The notes: generated by a model not told the origin, from the sequence alone. A stretch of DNA of 64,000 nt from Archangiaceae bacterium (GCA_016714225.1 JADJNS010000003.1:667662-731661), one strand, 5' to 3'; shown: positions 20,250 to 32,664, numbered from the stretch's first letter. Numbers and translations are program-made.

Positions 20250-22610
20250 TTGAACCCCGCGATTGCACTACGCCTGTGCCTCGTTCTGCTGGTGACGGCA
20301 CCGGTGTCTGCGCTCGCCCAGGCGGCGGCCGACGCGCCGGTGGCCGATGAGAGCGCCGGCCTCAAGATCATCGAGGTGCGCGTCGAGGGCAACCGCCGCG
20401 TCGAGCTCGAGGCGGTCAAGCGCGCCCTGCGCAACAAAGAGGGCCGCACCTTCGACCCCACCCGCACCGCCGACGACCTCAAGAGCCTCTGGTCGCTGAA
20501 CTATTTTTCGGACATTCAGCTGCTGGTGCAGCGCATGCCCAACGGCATCGCGTACGTGGTGCGCGTCACCGAGAAGCCGTCGGTGCGCGAGGTGCGCATC
20601 ACCGGCAACGACGAGATCTCGAAAGACGACTTCAAAGACACCATCGACATTCGCCCGTACAGCATTCTCGACATCGCGGCGATTCGGCGGAACGCCAAGA
20701 AGATCACCGACAAGTACGTCGAGAAGGGCTTCTTTCTCGCCGAGGTGACCTGGGAGCTCAAGCCGGTCAAAGACGTGCCCGAGATCGACGTGGTCTTCGT
20801 CATCCGCGAGAACTCGAAGGTGCTGGTGAAGGAGATCAACTTCCAGGGCGCCAACAAGGTCAGCACGGACGAGCTGAAGGCCGGCATGGCCACCAAAGAG
20901 GGCGGCTGGCTGTCGTTCTTCACCGGCGAAGGCACCTACCGGGAAGAGATGTTCCAGCGCGATCTCTCGGTGATTCAGGCCGCCTACTACGACCGCGGCT
21001 TCATCAACGTGAAGGTCGACAAGCCGATCGTCAGCCTCTCGCCCGACAAGCGCTTCATCTACATCTCCATCAAGGTCGAAGAGGGCGAGACCTACTCGAT
21101 CGGCAAGATCGACTTCTCGGGCGACCTGCTCACCACCAAAGAAGATCTCCACCGGCGCATGACCTCGGTCGAGAACGAGACCTTCAACCGCTCCCTGCTG
21201 GCCCGCGACATTCAGGCCATCACCGACGTCTATTACGACCAGGGCTACGCCTACGCGAACATCACCCCGGTCACCGCGGTCAACGCCGAGAAGCGCACCA
21301 TCGACCTGACCTTCGACGTTCAGAAGGGCCAGCAGGTCTACATCGAGCGCATCGAGGTGGTCGGCAACACCAAGACCCGCGACCAGGTCATTCGCCGCCA
21401 GATGCGCGTCTACGAGGGTGAGCTCTTCAACGGCACCGGCATGCGCCGCAGCAAAGAGCGCGTCACCCAGCTCGGCTTCTTCGAGACGGTCGAGGTGTCG
21501 CAGAAGCCCGGCGCCGACAACCAGCACGTGGTGGTGCAGGTCGAGGTGAAAGAGAAGTCGACCGGCACCTTCCAGGTCGGCCTGGGCTTCAGCAACGTCG
21601 AGAACTTCATCTTCACTGCGCAGATTGCCCAGAACAATTTCCTCGGGTGGGGCCAGGCGGTCTCGGCGAGCGCGCAGCTGTCGGGGCTGCGCAACTTCAT
21701 TCAGCTGTCGTTCTACGACCAGTACTTCCTCGACACGAACATCATCTTCGCCGCCGACTTCTACCGAACCCAGGCCGACTACTTCGGCTTCATTCGCCAG
21801 GCCACCGGCGGCTCGGTCACGCTCGGCTACAACATTCTCGAAGACGTGATGTTGAACCTCGCGTACACGCTCGAGTTCATCAACGTCGAGCCCGGCCGCG
21901 ACTACGACACCGAGATTCCCGGTGCGTACGACTTCGGGCCCGGCCGCACCAGCTCGGTGCGCTTCTCGGCCCAGTGGGATCGCCGCGACAACCGCCTCTT
22001 CCCCAGCAAGGGCTGGCTGCTCTACGGCTCGATCGACTTCGCGCCGAACTTCTTCGGCGGCACCTTCAACTACACCCGCTACACCGCCTACGGCCGCTAC
22101 TACTACCCGCTGCCGCTGGGCATCGTGGCCAAGGCCAACCTGCAGGTCGGCTACATTCAGGCGCTGCCCTCTGCGCGGCCGGTGCTGCCCATCTCCGAGC
22201 GCTACTTCCTCGGCGGCATCAACACCATTCGCGGCTACGCGCTGCGCACCGTCAGCCCCACCGAGAAGCGCGGCACCTCGACCCGCCCCGACGCCCTGAG
22301 CCAGGACTACCCGGTCGGCGGCGACAAGCAGCTGATCCTCAACGTCGAGGTCGAGTTTCCCATCTTCGAGAAGGTCGGCATTCGCGGCGTGGTGTTCTTC
22401 GACGCCGGCAACTCATTCGCCATCGACGCCAAGTTCTTCGAAGACCGCACCTACAAGCTGCCCGCCGGGCTGCTCTACTCGCTCGGCTTCGGCTTCCGCT
22501 GGTTCTCGCCCATCGGCCCGCTGCGCTTCGAGTGGGGCATTCCCCTCATTCGGCGCTCGGCGCAAGATCAGCCGGTGCTGTTCGAGTTCACCATCGGCAA
22601 CAGCTTCTAG
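20250..22610 (+). CDS. bamA: Outer membrane protein assembly factor BamA
   Basis: 786 residues from TTG 20250. The signal peptide ends near ALAQA. Five POTRA domains follow (about 35-345; IIEVRVEGNRRVELEAVKRALR, VREVRITGNDEISKDDF, VKEINFQGANKVSTDEL, YSIGKIDFSGDLLTTKEDL, IERIEVVGNTKTRDQVI). The C-terminal 16-strand Omp85 barrel carries the IRGY lid motif (NTIRGYALRTV) and ends with phenylalanine (FTIGNSF), the outer-membrane signature. It folds and inserts beta-barrel proteins. The 160-base gap upstream holds no gene. Unlike many proteobacteria, no skp/lpx genes follow; a convergent FHA gene overlaps the stop by four bases. Confidence 0.95.
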   Translation: MNPAIALRLCLVLLVTAPVSALAQAAADAPVADESAGLKIIEVRVEGNRRVELEAVKRALRNKEGRTFDPTRTADDLKSLWSLNYFSDIQLLVQRMPNGIAYVVRVTEKPSVREVRITGNDEISKDDFKDTIDIRPYSILDIAAIRRNAKKITDKYVEKGFFLAEVTWELKPVKDVPEIDVVFVIRENSKVLVKEINFQGANKVSTDELKAGMATKEGGWLSFFTGEGTYREEMFQRDLSVIQAAYYDRGFINVKVDKPIVSLSPDKRFIYISIKVEEGETYSIGKIDFSGDLLTTKEDLHRRMTSVENETFNRSLLARDIQAITDVYYDQGYAYANITPVTAVNAEKRTIDLTFDVQKGQQVYIERIEVVGNTKTRDQVIRRQMRVYEGELFNGTGMRRSKERVTQLGFFETVEVSQKPGADNQHVVVQVEVKEKSTGTFQVGLGFSNVENFIFTAQIAQNNFLGWGQAVSASAQLSGLRNFIQLSFYDQYFLDTNIIFAADFYRTQADYFGFIRQATGGSVTLGYNILEDVMLNLAYTLEFINVEPGRDYDTEIPGAYDFGPGRTSSVRFSAQWDRRDNRLFPSKGWLLYGSIDFAPNFFGGTFNYTRYTAYGRYYYPLPLGIVAKANLQVGYIQALPSARPVLPISERYFLGGINTIRGYALRTVSPTEKRGTSTRPDALSQDYPVGGDKQLILNVEVEFPIFEKVGIRGVVFFDAGNSFAIDAKFFEDRTYKLPAGLLYSLGFGFRWFSPIGPLRFEWGIPLIRRSAQDQPVLFEFTIGNSF

Positions 22611-23428
22611 GCCAGCGCGCTCAGCACCGCGGCCACGCCGAAGACCACCGCCACCGCCGCGCCCGCGCACGCCAGCGGCAGCCAGCGAAACGGCCGCAGC
22701 TTCGGCGTGGCGGTCAGCGTCGCGACCAGCGCCCGGTCGACCACCACGCTGGGGGGCTCGGGCGACGCCTTCTTCGCGCCCTCGAGCTGCGGGGCATCGA
22801 AGCGCAGCACCGTCTGCCCCAGCTCGATCACGTCGCCCGGCGAGAGGGTGGCCCGGCGCCGCACCGCGTGGCCGTTGAGGTACGTGCCGTTCGCGCCGCG
22901 CAGGTCTTCGATGATCGCCTTGGTCTCGCGCAGGGTCAGCCGCGCGTGCCGCCGCGAAACCGACTTGTCACGAATCTGCAGCGCGCAGTCGTCGCCCCGG
23001 CCGATCAGCAGCTGCTCGAACGCGAGGGGTATCACGTTGCCCGCGTCGGGGCCGGTGAGCACCGTCAGCGTGGGGGCCTGGGTCTGCTCGATGGCGCAGG
23101 TGCCCGACATCAGGTCGCGCATCACCGTCGCGGTGCCCTTCTTGCGGCGCGGCGCGGCGACCTGCTTCACCGTCACCGAGGCGGTGAGCCGCACCAGCTC
23201 GCCCGGGATCACCAGCCGTGGCACGTGCGAAGGGAACATCGACCTGCCGATGCTCAAGGTCTCGGTCGACGTGACGGTCAGCCGCTCGCCCTCGATACGC
23301 AGGGTGACCAGCGATGGCGGCAGGCCGGCGATGCGAACCTCGTCGCCCTTGCCTCCGCCGATGCGCACTGCGCCGTCTTTCAGGTCTGCCCGGGTGGTCT
23401 CGCGGCCGCAGCCGATCTCGATCAGCAT
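22607..23428 (-). CDS. FHA-domain protein with C-terminal membrane anchor
   Basis: 273 residues from ATG at 23428 (minus). The C-terminal half holds a canonical FHA phosphothreonine-binding domain with Gly-Arg-Gly, Ser-Arg-Arg-His and Asn-Gly motifs (LLIGRGDDCALQIRDKSV, SRRHARL, GANGTYLNGH; about 145-215). The N-terminal half (about 1-90) has a similar beta pattern (VRIGGGKGDEVRI, LSIGRSMFPSHVPRLVI) and may be a degenerate second FHA copy. A single transmembrane helix is at about 248-268, leaving FHA in the cytoplasm. It likely reads phosphorylation by Ser/Thr kinases, such as the one at 46.4 kb. Divergent from the following lipoprotein gene. Confidence 0.85.
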   Translation of the reverse strand: MLIEIGCGRETTRADLKDGAVRIGGGKGDEVRIAGLPPSLVTLRIEGERLTVTSTETLSIGRSMFPSHVPRLVIPGELVRLTASVTVKQVAAPRRKKGTATVMRDLMSGTCAIEQTQAPTLTVLTGPDAGNVIPLAFEQLLIGRGDDCALQIRDKSVSRRHARLTLRETKAIIEDLRGANGTYLNGHAVRRRATLSPGDVIELGQTVLRFDAPQLEGAKKASPEPPSVVVDRALVATLTATPKLRPFRWLPLACAGAAVAVVFGVAAVLSALA

Positions 23429-23515
23429 TGGGGCCTGCAGAGCACGTGCCTTGCCAGCCCAACCCCCCGAGATTCGTGGTGCGGCCCCCACCTCGGGGGT
23501 AGGGTGCGCGCCCTT

Positions 23516-24757
23516 ATGGGACGACGCCTCGTGCTGCTCACCCTGGTCGCGCTCACCGCCTGCCGCGACGAACAGGCCGGCCCCAAGCCTCGCGGCGGTG
23601 CTCCCCAGGGCCAGGCGCAGCAGCAGCAGGGCGGCCAGGCTCCGCAGCAGGGCCAGCTGCGTACCCTCGACGCGATTCCTCCGCAGGTGAAGCTCACCTT
23701 CCAGGGCACCGGCACCTGGGCCGACGGCGCGGTGGCGTACCTCGGCACCATGGTCGAGCCCGCGGTGCTGCAGCCCGGCCAGCCGGTGCGGCTCTCGCAT
23801 TTCTTTCGCGCCGACAAGGCCCCCCCGAAGGGGTGGAAGTTCTTCGTGCACGTGGTCGACGCCAGCGGCCAGATGGTGGTGAACGCCGACCACGAGATTC
23901 AGCAGGGCGCGGGGCCCCTCGAGACCTGGCCGGTCGGCCGCATCGTGTTCGACCAGCACGTGTTCAACATGCCCGACCACCCCGGCCCCCTGCGCGCGGT
24001 GATGGGCTTCTGGAAAGACGACGCCCGCCTGCAGATCGACCAGGCGCCGCTGCAAGACGGCCAGAGCCGCATGCTCGGGCCCAAGCTCGAGGTCGGTGGC
24101 TCGCCGCTGCCCGAGTACAAGGCGCCCCGCGCCGCCAAGGCACCGGTGGTCGACGGCAAGCTCGACGACCCGGCGTGGAAGGTGGCGCCCGAGGTGGTGC
24201 TCACCGCCAGCTTCGACGGGCACGCGGTCACCCGCCGCACCGGCGCGCGCCTCACTTACGACGATCAGTTTCTCTACGTGGCCTTCGACTGCGAAGACCC
24301 CGACGTGTGGGGCACCAAGCGCAACAAAGACGACGACATCTACAACGAAGACGCGGTCGAGGTGTTCTTCAACGCCAGCTCCGACCTCGCCAACTACAAC
24401 GAGCTGCAGGTCTCACCGCACAACGTGAACTTCGACGCGCGCTTCGTCTCGCGCCGCTCTGACCTGCCCACCGCGATGAAGTGGGAGTCGGGCATGGTCA
24501 CCGCGGTCGACGTGCGCGGCACCCTCGACGACGACTCGGACAAAGATCTGGGCTGGAGCGCGGAGATGAAGATTCCCATCGCCGGCCTCGCCAACGTGCC
24601 GCACGTGCCGCCGCAGAAGGGCGACACCTGGCGCTTCAACTTCTACCGGCTCGAGCACTTGAAGCGCCGCGAGCAGATCGAAGGCCAGTCGTTCTCGCCC
24701 CTCTTCGTCGGCGACTTTCACGCCCTGCCGCGCTTCGGCAAGCTCGTCTTCGAGTGA
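23516..24757 (+). CDS. Lipoprotein with carbohydrate-binding family 9-like domain
   Basis: 413 residues. The signal peptide has lipobox LTAC (Cys16), then a Gln/Gly/Pro-rich tether. Residues about 50-200 are a beta-rich domain (VKLTFQGTGTWADGAVAYLGT; KFFVHVVDASGQMV). The C-terminal half (about 205-413) matches the CBM9-like fold: VDGKLDDPAWKVAPEV, LTYDDQFLYVAFDCEDPDVW, NEDAVEVFFNA, WSAEMKIPIAGL and FNFYRLEHLKRRE. CBM9-like domains bind sugars or act as modules of envelope proteins; no catalytic domain is visible. It converges on the glycogen phosphorylase gene ten bases away. Confidence 0.82.
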   Translation: MGRRLVLLTLVALTACRDEQAGPKPRGGAPQGQAQQQQGGQAPQQGQLRTLDAIPPQVKLTFQGTGTWADGAVAYLGTMVEPAVLQPGQPVRLSHFFRADKAPPKGWKFFVHVVDASGQMVVNADHEIQQGAGPLETWPVGRIVFDQHVFNMPDHPGPLRAVMGFWKDDARLQIDQAPLQDGQSRMLGPKLEVGGSPLPEYKAPRAAKAPVVDGKLDDPAWKVAPEVVLTASFDGHAVTRRTGARLTYDDQFLYVAFDCEDPDVWGTKRNKDDDIYNEDAVEVFFNASSDLANYNELQVSPHNVNFDARFVSRRSDLPTAMKWESGMVTAVDVRGTLDDDSDKDLGWSAEMKIPIAGLANVPHVPPQKGDTWRFNFYRLEHLKRREQIEGQSFSPLFVGDFHALPRFGKLVFE

Positions 24758-24767
24758 AGCTCAGCGG

Positions 24768-27278
<2,511 letters not shown>

Positions 27279-27307
27279 GCCCTTTCCCCTCTAACAAAGA
27301 GCGGCGC

Positions 27308-28444
27308 TCAGCGTGCGACTTCAGCGACCGACTTCGCCTCGAGCTGCGCACCGAGCGGGCCCGTCTTTTCCTGAAAGTCGGCGAGCAGGGGCTTGGGCAG
27401 CGGGTCGGCGCGGGGAAAGGTCTGGGTGAGCGGGTTGACGAACGAGCCCGCCTTCTTCATCGCGAAGTGCAGGTGCGGGCCGGTCGACAGGCCGGTCGAG
27501 CCCGAGGCGCCGATCACCGTCTTCTGCGCCACGCGCTGGCCTTCTTTCACTTCGACCTTCGACAGGTGCAGGTAGCAGGTCTCGAGGCTGTAGACGTGGC
27601 GCACGCAGACCATGTTGCCGCCGCCCTTGTCCCAGCCGGCGCGGGTCACCGTGCCATCGGCCACCGCCCACACCGGAGTGCCCAGCGGCGTGCCGTAGTC
27701 GACGCCGTTGTGCGAGCCGACGTAGTTGAGAATCGGGTGCAGGCGGGTGCCGAAGCCCGAGGTCACCACCGCCGCGAACTTGAGCGGGGTCTTCAAGAAC
27801 GTCTTGCGCGCCGAGGTGCCGTCTTCGAGGTAGTACGACTCGGAGCCGTCGGGCATGCGGTAGCGGAAGCTCTTCTTCGCCCCCACGGTCGAGCCCACGT
27901 AGCTCGCGGCGAGCACGTTGCCGTACTCGAGCACGCGGCCCTTGCTCACCACCTTCTCGATCACCGCGCGCATGCGATCGCCCTTCTGCACGTCGCGGTA
28001 GAAGTCGATGTCCCACGCGAACACGTCGCTCAGGGTGACCGCGATCTCGGGCTTCTCGCCGGCGGCCTTGGCGGCTTCCCACACCGACGACTCGACGGTC
28101 AGCTCGACCACGGCCAGCTGGGTCTCGCGCTCGAGCTCACCCTTCTTGCCGACGTAGCGGTCGCCGTCGCGGCGCACCTGCCACTCGCTGAAGATGCTGC
28201 GGCGGTAGTCGAGTTGGTCGAGCTGCCCGTTGCGGAAGACGAAGCGCAGCTGGTCAGACGGCCGCGCCTTCTTGAAGTCGAAGCCGTTGGCCTTGAGCGC
28301 GCCCTGCACGGCGTCGACGGTGGGCTCATCGAGGCCCGCGGCGAAGAGGGTCTTGGCGACCGTGGCGTTCTGCTCGAGCCGACGGTTCTTGACGATCGTG
28401 AGATCGGTGCCGCTCAACGAGAGAGCGACGAAGAGAGCAATCAT
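27308..28444 (-). CDS. M23 (LytM) family zinc metallopeptidase
   Basis: 378 residues with a hydrophobic leader (MIALFVALSLSG). The N-terminal 200 residues are a beta-rich CsgH/OapA-like region (VQKGDRMRAVIEKV, VLAASYVG). The catalytic LytM domain (about 225-345) has SGFGTRLHPILNYVGSHNGVDYG, supplying the His and Asp zinc ligands, and GPHLHFAMKK, supplying the HxH motif. All expected metal residues are present, so it should be an active peptidoglycan endopeptidase in the periplasm rather than an EnvC/NlpD-type activator. It lies just upstream of glgP on the same strand. Confidence 0.9.
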   Translation of the reverse strand: MIALFVALSLSGTDLTIVKNRRLEQNATVAKTLFAAGLDEPTVDAVQGALKANGFDFKKARPSDQLRFVFRNGQLDQLDYRRSIFSEWQVRRDGDRYVGKKGELERETQLAVVELTVESSVWEAAKAAGEKPEIAVTLSDVFAWDIDFYRDVQKGDRMRAVIEKVVSKGRVLEYGNVLAASYVGSTVGAKKSFRYRMPDGSESYYLEDGTSARKTFLKTPLKFAAVVTSGFGTRLHPILNYVGSHNGVDYGTPLGTPVWAVADGTVTRAGWDKGGGNMVCVRHVYSLETCYLHLSKVEVKEGQRVAQKTVIGASGSTGLSTGPHLHFAMKKAGSFVNPLTQTFPRADPLPKPLLADFQEKTGPLGAQLEAKSVAEVAR

Positions 28445-28529
28445 GTTTGGGGAGCTTTGCTACGAGCGGCTACGAGGTGAGGTTCGGGAAACCAAAGCAC
28501 ACTGGTTTCGACACCACCAGATTCCACCT

Positions 28530-28895
28530 TCACCCGCGGCGCTGATTCTTGAGCCGCTGGTACTCCTCGTACGCAGCTCGACCTTCAGCCTGCAGCTTCT
28601 CGGCACGGGTGAGCTCAGGTGGTTTCTGCGGCACCGGCGCGTGTTCCTGCAGGTCTCCGCGGCGGGCGGCGGCCAGCACCGCGAGCAGGGGGTAGGGGCT
28701 CTCACCTCTGTCTACCACCACCTCGCTCTGGTCACCGCCGTCGCGGTCGACGTCGATGGAGAGCTTCTCGGGGAACTCGGCGAAGTCCCGCACCGGAATC
28801 TCCAAACGGAAGTCGACGGCCCGTACCTCTTCGATTCGCGAGAGCGCCAAAGCGCGCGGACTATACCTCGCCGCCCCCGCCAGAAGGCGCCGCAT
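28530..28895 (-). CDS. Hypothetical protein, start uncertain
   Basis: 121 residues if read from the ATG at 28895. I do not recognise a family. The body (VDFRLEIPVRDFAEFPEKLSIDVD, then VVVDRGESPYPLLAVLAAARRGD, then an Arg/Glu/Lys-rich helical tail) has protein-like composition. Its first ~20 residues are encoded by one copy of a 36-bp repeat that is intergenic at its other site (32629-32664). The true start may therefore lie inside, for example at a GTG near VRDF. It is 85 bases upstream of the M23 peptidase gene on the same strand and could be cotranscribed. Confidence 0.5.
   Translation of the reverse strand: MRRLLAGAARYSPRALALSRIEEVRAVDFRLEIPVRDFAEFPEKLSIDVDRDGGDQSEVVVDRGESPYPLLAVLAAARRGDLQEHAPVPQKPPELTRAEKLQAEGRAAYEEYQRLKNQRRG
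28832..28867. repeat. 36-bp dispersed repeat, copy 1
   Basis: CGATTCGCGAGAGCGCC AAAGCGC plus GACTATACC; matches bases 32629-32664 at 35 of 36 positions, in the same orientation. Both copies sit at the 5' ends of minus-strand genes and carry a TATACC hexamer at the right end. Function unknown; see the finding. Confidence 0.75.
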
Positions 28896-28915
28896 GACCG
28901 TCGTTTCTCAGCGCG

Positions 28916-31900
28916 TCAGCGGTACGCGGCGGCGAGCACCTGGCTGTTCACTCCGCAGCGCTGAACCCAGGTGACCCACAGCTCGGCACCGGCCGCGACG
29001 AGCTCGGGGTTCTCGAGGAAGCAGGTGCCGGCCGCGGTGATGTTGTTGGCGGGGTCGGTGCTCCAGCCGCCGCTGCCGTCGAGGGGCGCGTGCCAGAGCG
29101 TCAGCGCCATGCCGTCGGCGGCGGCGAGGTAGACCGACGGCCCCAGCGCGACGGCGTCGAAGCCGGTGCCGCCGAACGTGGCCGCCGGCAGCATGGGGGT
29201 AGCGATGACCTGCCCGGTGCCGTGATCCAGCACGGCGGTGATGAGCTTCGTCGCCGAGCCCACCGACAGGTCGAACACCTGGGCCACCACCATCGCGGAG
29301 TGGTGGCCCGCGGCGACGCGAACCTGCCTGAGGTCCAGGTTGCCGGCGCCCAGCGAGAACGCGGCCGGCGCGCTGGCGAGCCAGCTGCCCGAGGTGTTCA
29401 CCGCATAGACCAGGCGGGCCTGCGCCTCGCCGGTCGGCCTCGCCACCACCAGGTCACCCGAGGTGCCGCCCGGCTGCGCGAAATCGGCGCCTGCCGCGAC
29501 CAGGCCGAGCGTGTTGCTCCAGGTTCCGGCGTCGGTGACCTCGATGGGGGCGGGCGAGCCCGCCAGCGGGGGAAAGCTCCAGGCCGACTCGACGCCCGCT
29601 GAGCTGAGCTGGCGCAGCGCCAGCCGGCCGTCGGCGAACATGGCCTTGAGCCCTGCGGCGCCGCCGTAGAGGGGCCCCAGCGTGCTCCAGGCGTTGTTCG
29701 AGGCGTGGCCGGTCTGGTTCAGCACCTGCCAGCTGTTGGTGGGCAGGTAGACGTAGGCGGTGCCGTCGGTGGCGGCGGTGAACGGCCCTGCGCGGCGAAG
29801 GCGTGAAAGAAGAGGCGGTCTTCGGGGCCGATGCGAGCGGTGTGCATGCGGCGCCCGGTCTGCAACGTGGCGACGGTGGTGCTGTACGTGTTCTGCGGAG
29901 GCAGCGCGGTGCCGTCGGTGCCGGCGGCGAAGAAGTTGTACGTCTGCACCTTCTTGTCGGCCGCGCAGGCTGCCGCGACCAGCAGGCGTTCTTCGCCCAC
30001 CGCCCAGGTGACGCCGATGCCCGGAGTGACTGCGGCGCCGGTGGTGTTGACGTCGGCCGATGCCCGCACCATCGGCGACCGCGCGAGCTCGTGCACCGAG
30101 GGGGGCACCGCCGGCGGGGTGAAGGAGTAGGTCTGGCCGCCGGCGGTCGCGAGCCCCAGCAGCTGCACCTGGTAGCGCTCATTCGCGGTGAGCCGGGTGC
30201 CGAAGGGCAGGGTGAGCAGCACACCGGCGTCGGGCAGCAGGTCGCTTCGGGCTCCCACGCTGTCGACGGTGATGAGGCCGCCGTCAGGGGCCGTCAGCTT
30301 CACCTGGGTGAAGGTCGCCGGGTCGGCCGGCTGGCTCAACCACAGCCGGAGCGGGCCATCGGGGGTGAGCGAGCCGCTCGCCAGAAACGCGGTGCCCTTC
30401 TGACCCCCGTCGCCGGGCGGCACCCCGCCGTCGCCGGGCGGTACCCCGGCGTCGACGTCGCCGGGCAGCACCCGCAGCACGTAGGGGAAGGGCGGGCTCT
30501 CGAGGCCGAACGCGTTGCGAACCACCAGCGAGACGGTCGTCGAGCCCGGGGTACGGGCGACCACTTCGACGTCGGTGCGGCCGACCGGGTTGAGCTGAAC
30601 CGCGGTCGAAGGGCTCGCGACCCAGCGGTACTCGACGAGCTGCAGGTTCCACGGGTCAGAGCTGGTGGCGCCCGACAGCACCAGGCGGCCCTGGGTGAAG
30701 GCCATCGGGCCGGTGACGACGGCGATGGGCACCACGGCGGCCTGGAGCGCCGCGGTGACCGGCGGGCTGGCGCGCCCGAACGGGTCGGTGGCCACCAGCT
30801 GCAGCACGGTGCGATTGGGCTCGCCGAAGCCCTGCATGCGCAGCGTGACGCTCGCGGCGTAGGGGCCGTTCGGCGGGTCGAGGCTGGCGCCGCCGTCGAG
30901 CACCGACCATTGAAAGGAGCAGGGCTGCACGCCCGCAGAGGCGCCGCCCGAGAAGGTGGCGATCTGGTCGAGTGGGGTGTCGACGTCGTAGGCGAAGGGC
31001 AGCACCGCCGGGGTGATGAAGGCTTCGGGCGGGCCGGGGTCGACCCCGCCGTCGGGAAAGAGGCCAGCGTCGACCGGAGGCAACAAGGCGCCGGCGTCGG
31101 GCACCACCGAGGTGCCGGCCTGGAGCGTGACATCGGTCACCGCGTTGTCGCCTTCGGTGACGAAGACGTTGCGCAGCAGCACGCTCTCGAAGCCGTCGAG
31201 CACGACGGTGAGATCGTAGAGCCCCGCGGCGACCGCCTCGAACCGGTAGGCGCCCTCGGCGCTGGTCGCCGCAGAGGCGCGCGGCTGCCCGCTCGAGAAC
31301 AGGGTGACCTGCGCGCTCTGCGCCGGCCGGGTGCCCGCATGCACGGTGCCGGCGAGCGTGGCCGCGCCCGGCACGCGCGTGGCGAGGGGCAGCACCTCGT
31401 CGGCGAGGCGCAGCTCTTCGCCGGCGCGCAGGGTGAGCAGCTGACCGATGGGGTCGAAACCGGCGCGAAACGACGAGAGGGTGAGCGGCCCCTCGGGCAG
31501 CTCGCCCAGGGTGAAGCTGCCGTCGTCGGCGGTGAGCGCCGAGAAGGGCGCCTCGGGCACGAAGACCACGGTGCCCGAGTGGCCGCTCTTGGCCATGGCG
31601 CGGTCGCCGCGCAGCAGGTGCCCGGTGACGGCGGCGTTGCGGCCCAGCACCACCTGGCCGAGCGCGACGTCGCGGCCGCGCTTGAAGCCGAAGGCGGTCA
31701 GGTCGATGGTCTTCTGGCGGTCGGGCGTGCCGTCGCCATCGAGGTCGTAGGCGAGCCGGAGCGTGCTGCGGGTGCCGTCGAGGCCCGACAGCTCGAAGAA
31801 CCCCTCGGCGTTGGTGCGGGTTCGGCCCGCGCCGGCGATTTCGACCAGGGCTCCTTCGACCGGCTGCAGGGTGGTCTTGCCCGGAGTCGCCACCACCGCG

Positions 31901-31998
31901 AGGCCGGTCACTACGGCCGCTTCTTTCGGGAGAGGCAGCTCGAGGGAGCGTGAGCAACCGACGAGCACGAGGGCGAGACACCACGAGAGGTGGCGCAT
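28916..31998 (-). pseudogene. Large lipoprotein with carboxypeptidase-like repeats, split by a single-base frameshift
   Basis: Starts at ATG 31998 with lipobox LVGC (Cys15). In order: beta-sandwich domains of the carboxypeptidase-regulatory type (VEGALVEIAGAGRTRTNAEGFFEL, GHLLRGD, LAGTVHAGT ... SAEGAYRFEAVAAGLYDLTVVLDGFE), PDAG/PDGG-rich linkers, Ig-like segments and a C-terminal region resembling a beta-propeller. The frame breaks near the C triplet at 29786-29788. One more base there joins FHAFAAQG to PFTAATDGTAYVYLPTNSW and continues to the TGA at 28916, giving about 1,027 residues. Probably a surface lipoprotein. Function unknown. The break looks like a sequence error, as both halves are well preserved. 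Confidence 0.75.
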
Positions 31999-32057
31999 GG
32001 GCCCGAGCGTAGCGCGGCCCGAAGCTCCGGCATCGTTTCTTCGTGCCGGGGTTGCGG

Positions 32058-32576
32058 CTACTTCGACCTCAGGCCCTCGATGACCACCAGCGGGCCACCG
32101 CAGGTGGCCTCGTGGCAGGCCTTGCACCCGTCGAGCACCCGCTCGTAGCGCTCGCGCTGCGGCGCCGCGTCGAACGCCTGCACCGCGTCGAGGTAGCGGC
32201 GCGCCATGGCGTCGAAGGCGGCGGTGCGATCTGACGGCACGGTCGGCCAGGCGCAGCGCAGCTTGCGGTGGGTCGCAAAGCGGGGCGGCACTCCGGCGTC
32301 TGCCTCCAGCGCGGTGCGCGCGGCGCTCCAGTCGTCGACGAAGGTGCGCATCAGCGCGGCCAGCTCGCTCGCGCCGTTGGGGTTTCGTTCGGAGGCGATG
32401 AGGTGACCGGGGCTCCCCGGCACCCCCGGCACCAGCGGCGTGGCCAGGGTGCAGTCGTCGAGCGGGGCCGGGGGGCCCGCGTCACGCACCGGCTCGGTTC
32501 GCGCACACGCCAGCAGCGAGAGCACCAGCGCCCAGCGTCGTCCGCGGCCGGCGGCTCGAAGCGCGACGGTGCTCAC
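32058..32576 (-). CDS. Cytochrome c-like lipoprotein with a C-terminal CxxCH
   Basis: 172 residues. The leader ends in lipobox LLAC (Cys24). A helical body (ELAALMRTFVDDWSAARTALEADAGV; DRTAAFDAMARRYLDAVQAFD) precedes one heme-binding motif, CKACH at residues 151-155. A heme motif near the C-terminus after helical segments fits the class II cytochrome c (c') four-helix layout. Expected to be an exported electron carrier or heme sensor on the outer face. It is upstream of the large lipoprotein on the same strand (60-base gap) and divergent from the DJ-1 gene. Confidence 0.75.
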   Translation of the reverse strand: MSTVALRAAGRGRRWALVLSLLACARTEPVRDAGPPAPLDDCTLATPLVPGVPGSPGHLIASERNPNGASELAALMRTFVDDWSAARTALEADAGVPPRFATHRKLRCAWPTVPSDRTAAFDAMARRYLDAVQAFDAAPQRERYERVLDGCKACHEATCGGPLVVIEGLRSK

Positions 32577-32628
32577 CGGCGCGGGAGGGCCCGACGGTGC
32601 GGGTGGGGGTCGAGGAGCTGCACTGCTC

Positions 32629-32664
32629 CGATTCGCGAGAGCGCCAAAGCGCGGGGACTATACC
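32629..32664. repeat. 36-bp dispersed repeat, copy 2
   Basis: Second copy, with one mismatch to 28832-28867. Here it lies in the 115-base gap between the divergent cytochrome-like gene (start 32576) and the DJ-1 gene (start 32692). Its TATACC ends 27 bases before the DJ-1 ATG, where a -10 element could sit. Confidence 0.75.

Noticed and set aside
21647..23515. A long plus-strand frame running through the bamA end and opposite the FHA gene into the CBM9-like lipoprotein
   Set aside because: Only the part from ATG 23516, with a lipobox and the CBM9-like domain, is credible; the preceding part is out of frame with bamA and antisense to FHA motifs.
28839..28867. The 36-bp repeat as a plain sigma-70 promoter
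   Set aside because: TATACC could be a -10, but the bases 17 upstream (CGAGAG) do not resemble a -35 box in either copy.
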